The position numbers and the translations under genes were made by a program. From assembly GCA_028565635.1 (NCBI GenBank), contig JAOXYB010030399.1, forward strand, positions 1-30,753: a stretch of 30,753 nucleotides of DNA. The letters are read 5' to 3'. Under the pieces are notes generated by a model. That model searched no databases, had not been told where the DNA came from, and worked only from the letters and a program-made list of their open reading frames with translations. This DNA comes from Phoronis ovalis (Eukaryota; Phoronida; Phoronidae). Of the stretch, positions 28,801 through 30,753 are shown piece after piece; position 1 is the stretch's first letter; every line of letters starts with the position of its first letter.

Positions 28801-30753
28801 AAATTATTATGAAATTCGATGGTGGAGTTTATTGCTAGTCCAGTTACCCCTGTGAAATCTTTCGTACGTCAAGTGGTTTCGCCTACAACATAACAATTGG
28901 TTTGTGTCATATGCTCAGAGGTGATTGAAAGTGTAACAAATCGGCTAAAACTGTTCAAAGAATGTCAGTTAACAAAATTTGGTCTCCTACTAGAAAATAG
29001 TTTTAATATAACGTTAGGGGAAACCATTCATGGTACTGGATGTCGGAAATGTATTACAGCAGTAGAAAGAGCTCAAACTAATATAAGATGACGTCACCCT
29101 CCGGAATTCAGGATGGTGTAAGGTGGCGCTACGGTCGCCAGTGCAAACTATACAAGTCCTTGTGGACGGCTAACATTCAACATATATATGATAGTAAAAA
29201 AAAAATGTGCAAGATAATTAAAAATACTGATGTAAAAGACATAAAAAATAGAAATAAACATTAAAACAATTTTTTTTAAAGTCCACAAGGACTTGAGCAA
29301 GTCTACCACGACCATAATGCACGGTCATGAAACAGGTAGGCCAGCATTACTTATCCATTGGGCCACTGTAATATAAATGGTAACATTTGAATCATACATA
29401 TTGCAATGGTGTGTAGTGACTGCAAAGACATTGGGTGAAGCATGTTGCCATTGGAATCCTTATAATTTAGAAATTGAAGATTTAATGATAAAGAAAAAGG
29501 CTAGCTTCGCTAATTGACCTTGTCAAAGAATGATGCAGATATAGGCCCATTCAAAAGTTACTTAATGGACAAAGATTCTTAATATGTTATAATATATTAA
29601 TTAAAAAATTAAAATTCACATTTACCTATTTCAATTGATCTGTAAAGGTAACAGAGATATTTCTCATGATTTGCAATTAGCAAAAAGTTTTAGTACTATA
29701 TTATAGTAATTGTTTTACATCAGAACAGGAAATTGTGTATATGTTAAAATCGGTTCATTTATTGATAAACTGTGTTATTTTAATTCCAGAGTCTGATGAC
29801 CCAGTAATAGAAATGTGTTTCCGCTGTGATAATTTACAATGTAACTCTGACGGCAGCCCTCCTAGTCCCTTTATAACAATAAGTTCCGTAACACCTCCAC
29901 AAACAAAATGGATCCAAGTAACAAAAACTGAGATTATTGAGGTAAGGAAAAAGTATGTTGATTTTTAAAATAAATACAATTTTGTTTTAAATGCTATTAA
30001 GCATGATATATAAATATACCAGAACATCAACAGCAAAACCCAATGATCTCTAATGACTCGACGTCTTCATAATCAAAAACATCATGCAAATTAAGATCAA
30101 CGAAACAACCAATGAGTGCTCTTCATCGTCTGTACTAAGGACTTTTAAAATATTGTAGCCACATTATTGAATAAATTTAAGCAAAGTTTGTTTGTTGTGT
30201 GTGGTTATTTATAGATTGATGAGTTCCGTATGCAAAATGGCAGATGAAAGAACATGAGACAGTACTAATTGTTAATTTCTTAGTTGTTGTTCTAACAAAA
30301 CTTATTGTTTTTTTTTTCAGAACAATGCAAATCCATCGTTTTCCAAAACTGCTAGTTTTTCTTTATTAGGAATTACCAATACTAAAACAAGAATTAAACT
30401 TAGTGTTTATAACATAAGAGAAAAAGTTACTGGTACAGTAAGTGTCATGTATCATTGAAAACAGCTTTTTTTAATATTTATTACTTATGAGGCTTATAGC
30501 ATAAAACTATTCAGTGCTTGTATTTTTATAAAAAATATATTGAGTACAGATTGGATAATATTAGTATAAACTAAAAATTATGCAATGTCAGGTGATTTAA
30601 AATAAATGCATTCTTTAAAATTATTGCTGTTTATCCTATCTATAGGATATACTGCATTGTTATCATCCTTGGCGTGGCAATATTAAAGAATTTACCTGTT
30701 TTAGCTAATAATAATTGTTTCAGGATGAAAAAAGTGCAGGAAATAGGAATATT
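25850..30753 (+). CDS. INPP4-type inositol polyphosphate 4-phosphatase, N-terminal PH and C2 domains, 3' partial
   Basis: In the family, this enzyme removes the 4-phosphate from PtdIns(3,4)P2 at membranes, damping PI3K/Akt signals. Exons 25850-25964, 26950-27014, 27221-27308, 27507-27710, 29790-29941, 30321-30437 and 30724-30753 (runs off the edge) join in phase to 257 codons. Residues about 20-125 read as a PH domain: EGVLYVKEKQEGLFKR, ERWCKLKGNLLFYCK, VGVIVLERC, then the invariant Trp in RDSWIESLHIASYE. From residue about 160 the text matches the INPP4A/B C2 region: DDPVIEMCFRCDNL, SVTPPQTKW, KTEIIENNANPSF, RIKLSVYNIREKVTGT. The phosphatase domain with its CX5R motif lies outside the window. 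ATG at 25850 is chosen because the PH domain follows directly and no earlier in-frame start is seen. Confidence 0.88.
26048..26480. mobile_element. Palindromic foldback/MITE-like element, ~433 bp
   Basis: Left arm 26048-26233 and right arm 26286-26480 are imperfect reverse complements with a loop of about 52 bases. Clear paired blocks include CAGTAGAAGTTGGCCTCTTG (26111-26130) with the reverse complement of 26408-26430, TTGTAATCTGCCACTTGA with the reverse complement near 26319-26337, and CTTCAAGGTGACTTTTAGC with GCTAAAAGCCACCTTGAG. It lies in the first INPP4 intron (25965-26949). No target duplication could be fixed, so the ends are approximate. Confidence 0.7.
28442..28450 (+). repeat. Target site duplication, left copy
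   Basis: CCACGACCA directly abuts the left terminal inverted repeat and is repeated exactly at 29306-29314 after the right one. The match can be stretched by a few bases (ACCACGACCATA) if the terminal TA is counted in the target, but nine bases gives symmetric element ends. Confidence 0.8.
28451..29305. mobile_element. Non-autonomous DNA transposon with 26-bp TIRs (MULE-like by 9-bp TSD)
   Basis: The ends are TAGACTTGCTCAAGTCCTT-C/G-TGGACT, 26 bp with one mismatch between 28451-28476 and the reverse complement of 29280-29305, and are flanked by a 9-bp direct repeat. The 855-bp body is too short for a transposase. A second copy of the TIR core (CAAGTCCTTGTGGAC) lies inside at 29153-29167 in inverted orientation to the right end, so the right end can fold on itself. 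A broken zinc-finger-like frame lies at 28819-29091. Nine-base target duplications are typical of Mutator-like elements; Merlin-type (8-9 bp) is an alternative, although its usual GG ends are absent. Confidence 0.8.
28819..29091 (+). pseudogene. Broken frame in the transposon: N-terminal zinc-finger-like exon
   Basis: An ATG at 28819 opens 24 codons (MVEFIASPVTPVKSF and on) to a TAA at 28891. The same frame then continues without a stop to 29088. The second part reads CVICSEVIESVTNRLKLF, then an aliphatic stretch, then GCRKC: two CxxC pairs about 45 residues apart. This layout resembles N-terminal zinc-binding domains of insect ZAD proteins and of some uncharacterised invertebrate proteins. 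It is either the remnant of the autonomous element's first exon or a captured host exon. One premature stop and no downstream exon make it non-functional here. Confidence 0.45.
29306..29314 (+). repeat. Target site duplication, right copy
   Basis: CCACGACCA, identical to 28442-28450; it marks the right edge of the transposon insertion. Confidence 0.8.
29306..29370 (-). other. tRNA-Arg-like (SINE head?) sequence split by the transposon
   Basis: On the minus strand, CAGTGGCCCAATGGATAAG followed by TAATGCTGGCCTAC strongly resembles the D-arm half of eukaryotic tRNA-Arg; the A box TGGCCCAATGG is intact at 29355-29365. Downstream on that strand, GTCGTGGTTTCATTTTG lies where a T-arm/B box (GGTTCGANNCC) would be expected but is degraded, and part of it is across the insertion at 28450-28425. 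No acceptor stem pairs, so it is not a functional tRNA. A tRNA-derived SINE or tRNA pseudogene is most likely. Confidence 0.4.

Larger units (their letters stand above)
27711..29789 (+). other. 2.1-kb INPP4-like intron carrying a transposon insertion
   Basis: Donor GTAACT at 27711 and acceptor TAATTCCAG at 29789; it joins the PH-linker exon to the C2 exon. The left part (27711-28440) is plain AT-rich sequence. A transposon-like element sits at 28451-29305, flanked by a tRNA-like sequence. Nothing else is seen from 29400 to 29789. Confidence 0.75.

Noticed and set aside
29306-29370. Functional tRNA gene
   Set aside because: Only the D-arm half is recognisable, no acceptor stem forms, and the T-arm region is broken by the insertion.

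Overview
The window is nuclear DNA of an animal, most likely an invertebrate. It is AT-rich. All genes are split by spliceosomal introns with clear GT..AG borders, and there are no operons or ribosome-binding sites. The gene families (CEP295 with an ALMS motif, a DUF229 sulfatase-like membrane protein, an INPP4 phosphatase with an N-terminal PH domain) are metazoan. I cannot name the phylum from sequence alone. All exon models come from reading frames, splice consensus and phase matching by eye, not from transcripts.

Layout. (1) 1-1994: no convincing exon of the main gene; it holds a decayed two-unit tandem repeat with K-rich reading frames on the minus strand. (2) 1995-19902, plus strand: the 3' part of a CEP295-like (KIAA1731/Ana1) centriolar protein gene. 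Seventeen coding exons chain in phase to 2,644 codons and a stop; the 5' end lies left of the window. Its largest exon (3.7 kb) carries four tandem repeats of about 180 residues and its last exons encode an ALMS motif. (3) 4807-6969, minus strand: a separate 720-residue gene with an uninterrupted coding region nested in one CEP295 intron, with its own spliced 5' UTR. I recognise no family for it, but it shares a short D-[IL]-P-I-H-L-x-x-K-V motif with its host gene. (4) 19903-21417: a convergent 3' region with a hairpin-like repeat. (5) 21418-24809, minus strand: a three-coding-exon type II membrane protein of the DUF229 alkaline-phosphatase/sulfatase-like family. (6) 25850-30753, plus strand: the 5' part of an INPP4-type inositol polyphosphate 4-phosphatase gene (PH domain then C2 domain), running off the right edge.

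Mobile DNA sits in introns. A palindromic foldback element occupies the first INPP4 intron. An 855-bp element with 26-bp terminal inverted repeats and a 9-bp target duplication sits in the fourth INPP4 intron, apparently inserted into an older tRNA-derived sequence and carrying a broken zinc-finger-like reading frame.

There is no evidence that these neighbours form one pathway. The best leads for something new are the nested orphan gene with its shared motif, the recent repeat expansion inside the CEP295-like protein, and the transposon with a captured or residual zinc-finger exon.
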